A stretch of 64,000 bases of DNA, from positions 167,912 through 231,911 of the forward strand of contig VZQC01012278.1 in the NCBI GenBank assembly GCA_009823505.1, read 5' to 3'. Position 1 is the stretch's first letter. The number at the start of each line of letters is the position of its first letter. The position numbers and the translations under genes were made by a program. The notes beneath the pieces were generated by a model. It did not search any database. It had not been told where the DNA came from and was given only the letters and a program-made list of their open reading frames with translations. Positions 11,363-24,342 of this stretch are shown here, piece by piece. This stretch comes from Rhizomys pruinosus. Its lineage: Eukaryota > Chordata > Mammalia > Rodentia > Spalacidae.

Positions 11363-11802
11363 AACAATCACAGAATTAAGAAAAAGGACTGAAAAACTCA
11401 AGAAGGACCTAGAGAGAGAGAGAATGACAAACTCTGGAAGAAGTGGAAACAATGAAAAGATCCCATGTCTGAAAGAAAAAGGAAAACAAACAGCAAAAAA
11501 AAAGAAGATGAAAAAAAAGCTCCAAAAAGAAGTGGAAATACTAAAGAATCAGAAGAGGAAATGAAAAAGGAATCAAACACACATCCAATTAAGCAGAAAC
11601 GTGGACCAAATCATTCCCAGTGTTAAAGGACAATAGATGCCAACTCAGGTTTACTATACCCAGCAAAAATGTCACAATTATAGGTGAGGAAAGAGAAAAT
11701 CTTCCATGACAAAAACAAGATGAAAGAAATCAGTCTGGAAAACCAACCCTTCAAGAATAATACAAAAGCTGAAGAAAAAAATTACTATAAAAAAAACTTA
11801 AA

Positions 11803-11848
<46 letters not shown>

Positions 11849-11870
11849 AAAAAAATAAGGTGTAAAGGAA
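11363..11870 (+). pseudogene. Second partial L1 ORF1 with long A-run
   Basis: Lys/Glu-rich coiled-coil sequence resembling 9480-9700 appears a second time, followed by an ORF1 C-terminal-like part that shares CCCAGCAAAAATGTCA with the first copy. An uninterrupted A-run of roughly 40 lies near 11806-11847. The duplication shows that 8751-15995 is two joined L1s or one rearranged L1. Confidence 0.7.
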
Positions 11871-14800
11871 GCAACACAAACCTATCAGTATAACCTTAAA
11901 TATTAATGGACTAAATTCCCCAATCAAAAGACATAGACTGGGAGATTGGTTAGGAAACAGAAACCATCGATCTGCTGTCTACAAGAAACACATCTTACCT
12001 TCAAGGACAGGCACACCTTAAAGTGAAAGGATGGAAAAAATCTTCCAAAAGCAAATGGCCAGAAAAAGAAAGCAGGTGTTGCTATTTTAATATCAGATAA
12101 AATAGACTTCAAAGTAAAGAAATCAGAAAGACAAAGAAGCCATTACATTTTTACCAGGAGACAATTCACCAAGAAGATTTCACAATTATGAATATATATG
12201 TTACCAAAATCTTTTGTGCAACAAACTTTAAGCGAAATCTCCAGGACCACAAGCGCAAGATTAACACCAGTTACACTCATAGTAGGGGACGTCAAACCCC
12301 ACTGCAGCCCTTTGGACAGGTCAACAGGACAAAGAATAAACAGACGACATCTGAAATGAATGATAAGATACACCAACGGACTACAGACATTACAAATATT
12401 TTACCATAATACCAGAGTAATACCTTTCTACTCAGCACCCCACCGAACATTCTCCAAAATCGACAACATACTGGGGACAATAGAAGAAACCTCCACAAAT
12501 GCAAAAGGATTGAAATGATTTCATGCATTCTATCAGACCACAGTTCAATAAAGCTCAAATCAACACCAGGATAAGCCCTACTGTCTACAAACACATGGAG
12601 ACTAAACAACACACTTTGAATAATGAATGGGTCAAGGAAGAATAACAAAGAATAAAACATTCTGGAATGAATACAACAATAATACAACACAAAAAAACCT
12701 ATGGTACATTAAAAGCAGTCCTAAGAGGGAAGTTTATAGCCTTGGGTGCCTACATTAGAAAAAACACAGAAAAGCACAAGTGAATGATCTAACACTGCAG
12801 CTCTAAAAGCACTTGAGAGGCACCACAGATGAATCCTAAACGCAACAGACAGGAAGATTAACAAAAATCAGAGCAGAGATCAATGAAATAGAAACAAAGA
12901 AGCAATACAAAAATATTAATGATCAAAACTTGGTTCTTTGAAGAATAAATAAGATAGACCGACCTAGTGCTGGAGAGTGGCCTAGTGTTTACGCGCCAGA
13001 CGTTCTTGAGAGGACCTGGGTTCAATCCCCATCACCCCACATGGTGGCTGAGAACCGTCTTTGACTCCAGTTCCAGGGGAATCCGATGCCCTCTTCTGAC
13101 TCTACGGCATTGCAGACACGACACAGCACAAACCTACATGCAGGCAGTACATTCATTGCCCATGGAAATAAATAAAAAATATTTAAAAAAGATGACAACC
13201 TCTAGCCAGTTAACAAAAGATGAAGGTAAAAACTCCAAATCTATACATCTGTGACGAAAAGGGAAAATATCACAACAGACAAGGAAAAATCCAGGAAATC
13301 ATTGGAATACTTCAAAAACCTATACTCTATGAGTTTGAAAATCTAGAGAAACGGATGAATATCTGAAATCCTGGGAATCACCAAAGCTCAACCAAGAGGA
13401 GATCGTCAGCTTAAACGACCCATAAACATATGAAGATATTGAAGAATGTAATAGAAATCTCCCAACTAAAAAAAAAGCCCAGGGCCAGATGTTTCATGGC
13501 AATTCTATAAAACATTTCAAAAAGGCTTCACAACATATTATCAAATTGGTTTAGAAGGAACAAAGAGAGGGAATTTCCCAAATTCCTTCTATGAAAGCCA
13601 GCATCACCTATTACACAACCAGACAAAATACAACCAAAAAAGAGAACAATAGACCCCCTCTCCCAATAGCACAGATGCAAAAATTCTAAACAGATACTGG
13701 CAAATCGCATACAGACCCACATCAAGAAATCATCCATCATGACCAAATTGGATTCATATCAGAGATGCAAGGATGGTTCAACATTGAAAATCAATAAATA
13801 TCATCAAGCATAAGACAAAAAAACACACCATTATCTCAATTGTGCAGAAAAAGCCTTGACAAAATCCCGCATCCCTTCATGCTAAAGTCCTAGAGGGAAT
13901 TGGATTGGAGGGATCATTCCTCAATGTAATCAAAGCCATTAACAGGGAACTCCAGCCCAATATCATCCTAAATGGGAAACAACAGAAGATTCCTTTAAAG
14001 GTAGGAACTCAGCCAGGCTGCCCCTTGTCACCACCTTCTCTTCAATATAGTCGCTTGAAAACACTTGCTAGGGCAATAAGACAAAAAAAAAAAAAGGAAA
14101 TTAAGGAGTACTAATTGGAAAGAGGAAGTCAAGCTATCCCTTTTTGCTAATGATTTGATTGTTTACTTAAGGGATGCTAAAAAACTTACAAGAAACCCCT
14201 AGAAATGATTACGAGCTTCAGTAAAGGCCGGTATACCAAATTAACCTAGAAAAATTCGTAGCCTTTCTTTACCCCAACAACAAGCACTGAAGAAGGAATT
14301 CAAGGAGGACCTTCCCGCTCCAATAGCCTCAAACACATGCAATACTTAGGAACAAACCTAACCAAAGACACAAAATCTCTACAACAAAAATTTTAAAACT
14401 TTTGAAGAAAAGAAATTGAAAAAGACATCAGAAGATGGAAAACCCTTCCATGCTCATGATTGGAAAAATTATATAGTAAAATGTCCATTCTTTACCCAAA
14501 CTCTTGTATAGATTTAATGTCAACCAATTAATTATTCCAAGAGTTTCTTCACAGGCTTGGAAAAAAATGCTTAATTTCATTTGGGAAAAACAAAAAGACC
14601 CCAAATAGACAAAACAACCCCGAGTGAAAAAGGAAATATAGGGGGGATCTCTTACCAGCTTCAAACTTACTACAGGGTTATAGTCATAAAAACAGCTTGG
14701 TGCTGGCACAAAAACTGACCTGTTGACCAATGGAACAAAACTGAAGATCCAAATTGAGCACATACACTTTCAGCCATTTCATATTTGACAAGGGGGCCAA

Positions 14801-15795
14801 GAAGCACAATGGAGAAAAGACAGCATCTTCAGCAAGTGGTATTGGCAAAACTGGATCACCACTTGTAGAGAATGAAAATGGAAACTAAACCCGTACCTCT
14901 CGCCCTGTACAAAAGTCAGCTCCCGATGATTAAAGACCTCAACTTAAACTCCAAACTCTGAAGTCCAATAGAAGAAAAGTTGGCGCAGACTAAAGACATA
15001 GGCATAGGAAAAGACTTCCTAAATCAGACCGCAACTGTGCAAGAATTAAGGTCAACAATTGACAAATAGGACCTCATTAAACTCAAAGCTTCTGTACATC
15101 AAAAGAACAGTCAAGGAAGTGAAATCTCAGAGATGGGAGGAAACCTTCACTGCAGAAACATCTGGCACACGCATTGTTTCCAGAATATATAAAACTACTA
15201 AAAAACAAGAAAAAAGAAAGCAACTGACCCACTCAATAGATGGACAAAGAGCTGAACAGCGACTTCACAAGTAAGGAATTAGAGATGGTGACAAACATCT
15301 TAGAATTGTTCAACATCATTTAACGTTAAGGAAATGCAAATGAAAACCACTTTAAGTATCATCTTACTCCAATAAGACTTGCTAGGATCAAGAAAACAAA
15401 TGATACCAAGTGCTGGAGAGGTTGTGGGGGAAAGGGAACACTCATCCATGCTGGAGGAATGTAAACTCATACAGACATGTGGAAAAAGCAGTGTGGAGAA
15501 CCCTTGGAAGACTTGGAATGAACTTGCACCCGACTCAGTCATACCACTCCTGGGCATTGTAACCCACAAGACTCATCTTACTGCCAAGAATACATGCACA
15601 GCTGTGTTTTACTCAGCTCTCTCACAATGCAGGAGCTGGAACCAATCCAAGTGCCCCTCAACTGATGAGTGGATAGAGAAAATGTGGTATATCTACACAA
15701 TGGAGTTCTATGCAGCGCTAAAGAAAGATGACGTCATGAGCTTTGCAGGTAAATGGCTGGAGCAAGAAGATATCACGCTAATGAAGTAATAACAG
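11871..15795 (+). pseudogene. L1 ORF2, full-length but inactivated
   Basis: The order is endonuclease domain (about 11890-12600), a B2 insertion (12968-13190), reverse transcriptase (about 13300-14260) and the C-terminal region ending near 15789. In the catalytic box the usual F/Y-A-D-D is encoded as FAND (near 14140), as in the related copy at 33152 (YAND). Dozens of stops and frameshifts are present. The last part, 15379-15789, is an open frame of 136 codons. In life ORF2p nicks the target and copies L1 RNA; this copy cannot. Confidence 0.85.
12968..13190 (+). mobile_element. B2 SINE in L1 ORF2
   Basis: B2 head (GTGCTGGAGAGTGGCCTAGTG), B-box region and A-rich tail interrupt ORF2. The same insertion, in the same position, occurs at 32392-32613, which proves that the two L1 copies are duplicates. 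Confidence 0.9.
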
Positions 15796-15995
15796 TTCCA
15801 GAAAAACAACCGATGAATGGTATCCCTCCATCTGTGGATGTAGCAACAATTACCTAATTGTATGGCAAACTGAGCCATGTAATGTCAATGTGATCTGAAA
15901 ACAACTGTGCTCTTATATTGTGAATCCCTTAAAATATCATAAAAAAGAAAAATTGCAAAAAAAGATAATAGAAAAAAATCAATAAAGAGGAAACA
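15796..15995 (+). mobile_element. L1 3' tail, A-rich
   Basis: Post-ORF2 sequence, including a segment ending CCTTAAAATATCATAAAAAAG and an A-rich end, matches 25300-25375 and 34900-35000. It closes the first L1 of the block, and the second L1 follows immediately. Confidence 0.7.
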
Positions 15996-17268
15996 GAACC
16001 AATCTATATGCTACCTACAAGGAACTCATCTCACCCTCAAGGACAGACAGCACCTTTAAGTGAAAGCATGGAAAAAATATTCCAAGCAATTGGTACCAAA
16101 AAGCAAGCAGGAGCAGCTATTCTGATATCAGACAAAATGGACCTCAGAGTAAAATTAATCAGAAAAGACAAAGATTGCCATTATATCCTTATCAATGGAA
16201 CAATTACCAGAATATTTCACAATCTTAAATATTATGCACCAAACTCTGGTGCACGAACTTTATAAATACAATCCTTCAGGACCTCAAGACACAGATTATT
16301 CCCAGTACACTAATAGTGGGGGACACAATACCCCACTGAGCCACCCTGGCTAGTTGGACTGGACAAAAAAATAAAACCGAAGAAATCAGGAAATTGAACA
16401 ATTACAATCACACCAAATGGACCTCAAGATATCTACCGAATATTCCATCCAAAACACCAGAGAATATACTTTCTACTCAGCTCCCCACGGAACATTCTCC
16501 AAAATTGACCACATACTGGGACACAAAAGAACCTCCACAAATAATATGATGAAATTATTCCATGCATTCTATCAGCCACAGGCAATAAAGTCAATATTAA
16601 CACCAGGGCAAGTCCTACTACTATAAGAGCACATGGAGTCTAAACAAACAATCCTGACAAATGATGGGTCAGGGAAGAAATAAAGAATGAATAAAAAAAA
16701 AAAAAAAAAAAAAAAAATAAATAACAACAACAAACAAACTGTGGGAAACATTAAAGTCAGTCCGAAGAGGGAGAGTTTACAGCCTAAGTGCCCACATTCA
16801 AAAAATAGAGAGAAGTAAATGATCTAACACCGCAGACTAAAAGCACTTGAAAGACAAAACGAATGACCCTAAACCCAACAAACAGAAAAAATAAAAAAGT
16901 CAGGCAGAAATCAATGAAATAGAAACGAAGGAAACAATACAAAAAAAATCATGAATCCAAAAGCTGGTTCTTTGAAAAGTTAACAAAATAAACAGCCCTC
17001 TGCCCAGTTAAACCAAAGAAAGAAAGAACACTCACATCAATAGCTTTGTGATGAAAGGGGAATACCACAACAGATAAAGAAAAGATCAGACAGTCATACA
17101 AGAATACTTCAAAAATCTCTGCTCTACTAAATTGAAAAACCTAGAAGAAATGGTGAATACTGAAATCCTGGGAGTCGCCACAAGTTAAACCAAGAAGAGA
17201 GTGAAGCTTAAACAAGGACAATAAAAACAATTGAGGAATTGGAGATGTATAAAAAAGCCTCCAACGTG
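15996..17268 (+). pseudogene. Second L1: ORF2 endonuclease to early RT
   Basis: The 5'-truncated second L1 begins in the endonuclease domain. ORF frames 16008-16265 and 16417-16626 give EN-domain sequence (for example the stretch FSKIDHILGHK). The same truncation point and B2 insertion recur at 25411 and 35030. Confidence 0.85.
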
Positions 17269-17516
17269 TGGGCTGGCGTGATGGCCTAGGTTAAGAGCTA
17301 ACGACTGCTCTTGCGAGGAACTGGGTTCGATCCCAGCACCCACATGGAGCGGCTGAGACTGTCTGTAAACTCCAATTCCAGAGAAACTCCAGTTTTCCAG
17401 GGGAATCCGACACCCTCTTCTTGGGGTCGCGGCCTTGTACGATACGTGCAGAGACCTTGCATGAGACAATACTTTCTACACATAAAAAATAAATAATAAG
17501 AAAGAAAAGCCTCCCA
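17252..17516 (+). mobile_element. B2 SINE with target-site duplication
   Basis: The B2 body lies about 17268-17504, flanked by AAAAGCCTCC on both sides (about 17253 and 17505). The orthologous insertion is at 26689-26930 and 36333-36570 in the sister blocks. Scattered small indels distinguish this copy from cleaner ones. Confidence 0.9.
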
Positions 17517-19500
17517 GCAATAAAAAATGCCCAGGCTTCATTCACAAAGAATTCTATAAAACATTTAAAGAGGTCTTACAACCATTACTACTCAAAACTT
17601 CTCAGAAGGGGACACAGCAGAGGAAACATATCCCAAATTCCTTCTACAAAAGCAAGTATCACTCTAATACCAAAACTAGGCAAAGACACACCAACCCAAG
17701 AAAGAAAAAACTATAGACCCATGATCATTAACGAACACAAATGCAAAATTCTCACAAAATACTTGCACATACAATACAACCCACATCAAAAAGTCATTTA
17801 TGATGACCAAGTTGGGTTCATACAGAGATAGCAGGATTGTTTCATCATCTGTAAATCACTAAATATCATAAAAACGCATTAAATGGACTTAAAGACAAAA
17901 ACGGTACTATCATGCTCAATTGGATGCATGAAAAGCCTGTCAACACAATCCGCATCACTTCCTAGGCTTATAGTCTTAGAGGGAATGGGACTGGGAGGGT
18001 TCATTCCTCAATGTAAATTAAAAGCCTATACAAGAAACCCACAGCCCAACATCATCTTAAATAGAAAATTGAGAAGACATTCCACTTAAGGCAGGAACAT
18101 GGCAAGCGGTCCATCATCCCACTCCTCTTCAATCATGTGCTTTGAAATGCTTGTAGGGCAAAAAGGCAAGAAAGCGAACATTAAAAAGGATACTAATTGG
18201 AAAGAGGAAGTAAAACTATCCCTTTTGCAGATGATATGATCTTACTAAGGGCGCTAAAAAACTCCACCAAAAACTCTTAGAAATGATCAAAAGTTTCAGT
18301 TAAAAGTGGCCGAGGATACAAATAAAACCAGAAAAATCAGTAGCCTTCCTTTACACACACCACAAAGCAACTGGAAGAAGGATATAAGGAAGAACTCTCC
18401 CAATCACGATAGCCTTCAAAAAAAAAAATACTGTAGGAATAAGCCTAACCCAACAAACAAGCAAAGACCTCCAACAAAAAATTTTAAAACCCTGAAAAGA
18501 GATTGAAAATGACATCAAAGTTGGAACAGACCTCCCATGCTCATTGGACTGGAAAAAATTCAATATAGTAAAAATGTCATTCTAACCCAAATTAAATACA
18601 AATTCAATGACAATTCCAATCAAAAATCCCTCATGAGCTTTTTACAGATTAGAAAAAAAAATCTAAATTCATATGGACAAACAGAGACCCAAACAGCGAA
18701 AGCAACCCTAAGTGAACAGTGGCAATATTGGGGATGACTATAACCAACTTCAAACTATATTACAGGGCTATAGTCATAAAGACAGCCTGTTTACTGGGCA
18801 AAAAACACAGACATCATTGACCAATGGAAAAAATGAAGATCCAAACTTGAGCGCAGAGATAACTTCACCACCTCATATTTGACAAGGGGTCACAAAAGCT
18901 CAATGTACTAGGATGCCAAAAAGACATGCCACGATAGTTTGTTAGGCACTAGGGACGTGGGTTTGAGTTCAATTCCATAACCTGTTCTGGATCAACCCAT
19001 TTAATTTGTAGAGTACAAGAGAGCAAAATTGAAGAGCCCCGCTTCCTCTCCAGTCTCCGCTGTAAGAAAGAACCCTAAATAAACTCCAAGTGGATCAAAA
19101 TCTGCAACCTAAAAACCTGAAACCCTGAAGAGATAGAGAGTTTTTAAAAAGTCGGCAGCAACCTCATAGACATAGTGTAGGAAAAGACTATTCTGTATCA
19201 AACAGGCAGCCTGCTCAGGAAATAAGGGACAATAGCTGACTAGTGGAACCTCATCAAACTAAAAAGCTTTTGACAGCTAAAGAAACAATCAAGAAATGAA
19301 AGAGAAGAAAACCACAGAGTGGGGAGGAAACTTCACCACTGATATCATCAAGGCAACAACATTAACACCAGAATATATAAGTCTACTTAAAAAACAAAAT
19401 GAAGTAAGAAATCAAATGACCTACTCAAAAGATGGAGTAAAGAGCTGAACAGAGACTTCACCAGTAGGAATTAAGATGCTGATAATCATCTTCAAAAGTG
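17517..19500 (+). pseudogene. Second L1: RT and C-terminal ORF2
   Basis: The RT domain is recognisable, with FADD encoded near 18222, so the catalytic aspartates are kept here, unlike in the first L1. Many frameshifts interrupt it. Around 18905-19070 about 170 bp do not match L1 and carry a B-box-like GGGTTTGAGTTCAATTCC; this may be a degraded tRNA-derived SINE. Confidence 0.8.
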
Positions 19501-19503
19501 TTC

Positions 19504-19688
19504 ATCATCATGTTGAATTGCAAATTCGAATGAAGCAGCTCGCTGCTGCCCTAATAGGAAGAGGATCATTTTTGTTTGTTTTGGTGAGCTTGAGATTTAA
19601 GTGTTGTTGCTGGATGGAAATACTGTTATGGATGATGCGTAGATTAGGCGAATATAGAAGAAGAGGTGTAGTAGGGCTATTAGGGTCA
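19504..19688 (-). other. NUMT: ND2 fragment joined to tRNA-Cys
   Basis: On the minus strand the sequence encodes an ND2-like stretch (containing LFFYIRLIY and FPSSNN), in which mitochondrial ATA would read Met. It then joins a tRNA-Cys-like segment with anticodon arm GAATTGCAAATTC on the plus strand. The tRNA-Trp, -Ala and -Asn genes expected between are missing. It replaces about 60 bp of L1 ORF2, with short homologies (TTCATCATCA, TCACTCCCAT) at the joints. A second copy lies at 44335-44512. Confidence 0.75.
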
Positions 19689-20680
19689 CTCCCATAAGAG
19701 TAGCCAAGATTAAGAAAACAAAGACAACCAAATGCTGGAGCAGGTTGTTGGGGACAGGGAACAAACTGCATCCATTACTGGTGGGAATGTAACTGGTACA
19801 ACCACTGTGGAAAGCAGTGGTGGAGAACATTAAAAAACTCAAAATTAGCCTACCATGTCACCCAGCCATACCACCCCTGGAGTATATATATATATACCCA
19901 CAAGACGCATCCTACCACCAAAAAACTGCACGGCTATGTTTTAAAAAGTGCAAGTTCTCTTCACATAGCAAAGAGCTGGCACCAACCCAAAGCCCCTCAA
20001 CTGTGACTGATAACAAAAAGTGGTTCATCTATACATGGTTTTTATGCAGCATGAAAGAAACATGGACAATCATGAGCTTTGCTGGTAAAATGGATGGAAT
20101 CTGACAGTACAGTATACAAATGAGTAACCCAATCCGCAACAGAAAGGACATGGTTTCCCTCATTTGCGGATGCTAATCACACCAAATCCCAGTTGGCAGC
20201 AAAACTGAGTATCTTTATTATTATATTTCACTATATCTGAGAGCAAAAACTGTTCTATTACAATGTGAATGTATAAATGGGCTCTAGAATTTTCCTACCA
20301 CTTATACTCACACAATGTAATTACCAAATACTGATGGAGGCTAGTCGTCATCTTCTAAAAAAAAGAATGTAACGTTATATGACTTTGTACCTGCCTGCAA
20401 ATTTACTGTTAAAATGTGAATCTCTAAATGTGTTAGGAAAAAAGAATTCAATCTATAGTATTTTCAGGAATTTTTATTTTTGACTTCTGTGGAGTTTATA
20501 ATATGCATATTTTGGAACCATATAAAGTAAATAAATCAAGAATACTACAAGGAAGTAGGGGGACTATGGGAGAAAGGAAGGGGAAAAGGGGGATCTGATA
20601 TAAATATCGTGCTTATGCGTGAAAATTATCAAAAACATGAAATTAAAATGAATAAAATTAAAAAAAAAAAAAAAAAAAAA
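19689..20680 (+). pseudogene. Second L1: ORF2 end and 3' UTR
   Basis: L1 resumes at CCATAAGAGTAGCCAAGATTAAG and runs to the end of ORF2 near 20103, then through a 3' UTR (GTTGGCAGC, TTATTATATTTCA) to an A-run near 20660-20683. The same segment is cleaner at 44513-45480. Confidence 0.8.
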
Positions 20681-20689
20681 AAAGTATTC

Positions 20690-21045
20690 AATATCAGTAA
20701 AAATTAAGGAAATGCAAAATTAAAACCACTTTCCGATATCATCTCACTCTGATAAAACTGGCAAAATCAAGGAACACAAAGGACACCAAATTCTGGAGAG
20801 GTCACTCATCTACTGTGTCGGGAATGTAAAACTTGATTACAACCATTCTTTTATTTTTTGGAAAAGCAATGTGGAGAACACTTAAAAGACTTCAAATGAG
20901 CCTACAACCTGACACAGCAATACCTCTCCTGGGTGTATACCCACACGACTCCATCCTACCGCAAATATACGTGCACATCATGTTTACTGCCCAGCTCTCT
21001 TCACAACGGCAGGCAAACTGAGCATCTTTATTATTTTCTTTTTTA
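20690..21045 (+). pseudogene. Third L1 fragment: ORF2 C-terminus
   Basis: Another ORF2 tail (AAATTAAGGAAATGCAAAATTAAAACC...) follows the A-run, so a separate 5'-truncated L1 is involved. The 20833-21021 frame is the distal ORF2 sequence. The same fragment occurs at 30540, 40240 and 45480. Confidence 0.8.
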
Positions 21046-21316
21046 ATTTTTTTTTTTAATTTATTTTCGGATGTGTATCAATGTACTGTTCTGCATTGCA
21101 GGTCTGTGCAACCCGTGTCGCTGCCATTGCCGCGGAGGTCAGAAAGGTGTCGGATTCCCCTGGAAACTGGAGTTCTCCTGGAATTGGAGTTTCAGACGGC
21201 TCTCGGTGCGCCATTTGGGTGTGGGGATCGAACCCTGGCCTCTGTAAGAGCAGTCGGCGCTCTTAAACCGCTAGCCCATCTCTCAGCCCCCCCTTTTTTT
21301 TTTTTTTTTTTTTGTG
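21046..21316 (-). mobile_element. B2 SINE, only in block U1
   Basis: Reverse B2 with poly-T on the left and head ...CTCAGCCCC on the right. The third-L1 sequence GAGCATCTTTATTATT-like is repeated on both sides (near 21020 and 21316), a target-site duplication. The sister blocks lack it, so it inserted after the block duplicated. Confidence 0.88.
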
Positions 21317-21383
21317 AGCATCTCTTTTATTATGGTTTCTGTTTTCTGAAAGCAACTATGTGTTATTAATTGTAAATATCTTT

Positions 21384-21647
21384 TTTTTGAGGGGGGGTCC
21401 TTTTTGAGACAAGGGTCTCCCTATAGCCCCCGCTGGCCTGGAACTCATCTGTAGACCAGGCTGCCTTGAGCTCACAGAGATCTGCTTTCCTCTTCTTCAG
21501 GAGTGCTGGGATTAAAGGCATTGCGCCACCCCCACCAGGCTAAATCATGTATGATTTTTAGCCTCCATGTGGTGCTGGGATTGAACTGTGTTCCTCTGCA
21601 AGGAGCAGTCCGGTGTTTATAACCTCTGAAGCCATCTCTCCAGCCCA
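21384..21647 (-). mobile_element. Composite SINE: B1 plus B2 head
   Basis: A reverse B1 (about 21395-21540) abuts a reverse B2 5' head (about 21556-21646) inside the third-L1 3' region. The same composite stands at 30960-31225, 40645-40915 and 45865-46117, so it is a marker of the duplicated block. It could be one composite SINE or a nested pair. Confidence 0.8.
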
Positions 21648-24342
21648 ATGTAAATCTCTAACAGGCTCTACAATCGATTGACCGCTTACTTTCCGACTCT
21701 GCAATTACTGTATATGAGGAAAGTATGTATTGCATATTTTAGCGTAATATAAAATTAAAGGAGGAAAATGTGCATTTCTAAACAAAAAAAAGACTGAGGT
21801 AAACGATGGATAGTTTTGGCAGAGTGCATGATCTGGCCTCATACTTCAGTTTATGCCACCAATCTTTGTTCTAGTTATAATGGTCAGTTTAATTATTTCC
21901 ACTCATGTTGGAGTGTCAAGCTCTGTCACTCAGTATTTACTATGAAGGCTTTAACAAAATGCTTTAAGTGAGTAGTTTGTGAAGGAGAATATTATCTGAG
22001 TAACTGGTATAAATTTATAAACTTCATTATTCTGAAAACATGATTATCACATCCATTGTGGGAGTTATTAATAATGTATAGAAACAGGCTGTGGAAAGGG
22101 CACACACATGATCACTGCAGTAACAGCCCAGGGACAAAAGGCAGAGAGTAGTTCCAAATGCAATTCTGATTTATTCAAAACACAGCATGTCATTTATGTA
22201 GGCAGGGTGACATCACCTCCTAGCGGCCAGTCACAGTCCCTTTACATCACATGTCATTCCCATGAGGTGGATTAAGGAAAGGACATGTAGGTGAGCAAAT
22301 CAGCTCATGGTGGTGGGCATGTGCACCCCTGCACATGCCCAATGCAGCTCAAACCCAGAGCTGCCATCCCACAATCCATCTTTAATTACAATTATTGGAA
22401 GATGGCACCCTGTCTAGCACAAAACAAGAACTTTAAGATTGTATGATGAGCACAATATATGATACAAAATATATCATACAGGCCCTTGTTGAAACATGAC
22501 ATCTAATGGAGAATATATGTAGTGGAGAATTTTTGGTGATGACAAAAGGAGTCATGCAGAATTAAAACTATAAACTGTTTATTGTGGAATTTGATCCACT
22601 TATTTATTTCTTTTTTAATTTTTTTTTAAATTAGTTTTATTGATGCTTTGTGCATTTCATCATTTTTTCCAATTCAGTTCAGGCTTATTCCTTTCCCTCC
22701 CCCCCCACCCCACCCCATCCCAGAGATCATTCTTGCATACACGTTTCCTGATTTCTTTTTTTTCTCCCTCAGTTTTTTTTTTTTTTCATTTTTACTATAA
22801 GTGAAGGGAATTTTATAATGATTATAAGAAAAAAAGAAAGGAATTGTATGAAAATATAAGGAATGAGGTGGTTTCAAAGAGGTGGATGTGGTCAACTCTT
22901 TCAAATAGTAATTTATTAAGCATGTGATGAGAGACAATTCTCTTGTGAGAAAGCACTTGGAGAAAGCACTTTACTGTATTGGTAGTCACATGAATAAAAA
23001 AAAACATTCTTTCTTTTCTTCACAAAGACAGAACCAAAAATAAACCCTCTTGTTCTTTGTGATAACAAACAATATAGAGAATATGTATAGGACAATGATG
23101 ACACTGATCATGAGGCAGTACAGAGTGTTCCCTAAAATGGGAAACATGAAATGAGCACAATGGTTGTCCCATCTTGTTTACTGACTTCTAGGTAACCCAG
23201 GCAGAGACCCAGCACTGTGAAAAAAATTTAAAGGTTAAGATAAGAAACGTGGTCTAGGAAAAGCACCACAAAAAATATAACAGCAATGCCTGACATCCTC
23301 ATGGGGCCTCAAAGACTGTCTATTCTGACCAATTAAAGGGAATGGAAGACAACTCGGATACAAAGACCCTAAAGACAGAGAAGCCTCAGACTTTTCATTC
23401 AAACACTGCAAGGGAGAAATGAGTAGAGCCCCCTCTTCAAAACAATGGTAGGGGAAAAAATCTGGAATTTTATACATAGAGACAACATGTCTCAACAAAC
23501 AAGGTAAGGCCAAATGTGAGGTTACACACCTGCAATACCAGGACCCTTGAGGAAGAGGCATGAGGTTTGCTCTAAGTTTGTTGCCAACCTGATCTCCAGG
23601 TGAGTTTTCAGGCCAGCCAGCACTATATTTTGCAAAACCTCTCTCAAAAAGACACAAAATAAAAATCTTACAAAACAAACAGACAGAGAGACAGATAGGA
23701 CAGACAGACAAAACTCAAGCAAAAGACAAGGGGAGGGCGAGGAGTTTGAGGGCAGCCTAGGCTACCTAGTGCAGAAAATGCTCCAAAAAAATGGTCAGAT
23801 CCCTTATCAGCAAGCAAGTCATAGAGTGTGTGGCCCAAAATTTATTCTGAATACCACTAATGATAATATCAAAGACATGTAATGCCTAGGAAAAATCCAG
23901 AGAGAGAAAAACTCTGTACACTGAAAACTACAAAATAATACCAAGACAAACAGAAGAACGTATATACAAATGAAGTAGTACCTTATTGATAGATCAGAAA
24001 ATTCAGTATTATTGTAGATGAAATGAAAACATACGTGTAAACAAAGAAGTGAATAGAATAGTCATAGAAACACTTGCCCACTCTGAAATAGTCCAAGAAG
24101 GAAATAATCAAAAAGTCTATGGATTAGACCACATGAATTAGGATCAACAAATCGCATTAGGTGCTTGGGCAACAGAATAGAAGAAGGGAGGGGGGCACGC
24201 TGGGGCTGTGGTAGGGGGGTGCAGAGCACTCGGTTTTGCCCGTTCCATTAGAATCCCAGCCTCTCGGAATTGGTGCCCTAGCAACCTTAGCAGCCTGAGC
24301 AAAACAAGCTCCTGGGACAATCACTTCAGATCTTGAGGCACC
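21648..24342. repeat. Duplicated flank upstream of FAM47 copy A
   Basis: This non-coding stretch is the U1 version of 40916-43430 and 46118-48587. It includes L1 3' UTR debris at the left and a (GACA)n run near 23678-23712. In a sample of about 330 bp I count roughly 2-3% difference from the U4 copy. It holds one extra insertion (22586-22803). I see no gene until the FAM47 start. Confidence 0.8.
22586..22803 (-). mobile_element. L1-like 3' end insertion, U1 only
   Basis: Reverse copy of the 3'-terminal repeat seen at 55063-55563 (GATGCTTTGTGCATTTCAT, C-rich polypyrimidine, ATTCTTGCATAC). It interrupts a sequence that is continuous in U3 and U4 (near 41905 and 47062). It ends in T-runs as expected for a minus-strand retroposon. 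Confidence 0.8.

Noticed and set aside
23235..23711. 158-codon minus-strand frame in the block flank
   Set aside because: The frame is lost in the near-identical flanks of U3 and U4, so it is not conserved.
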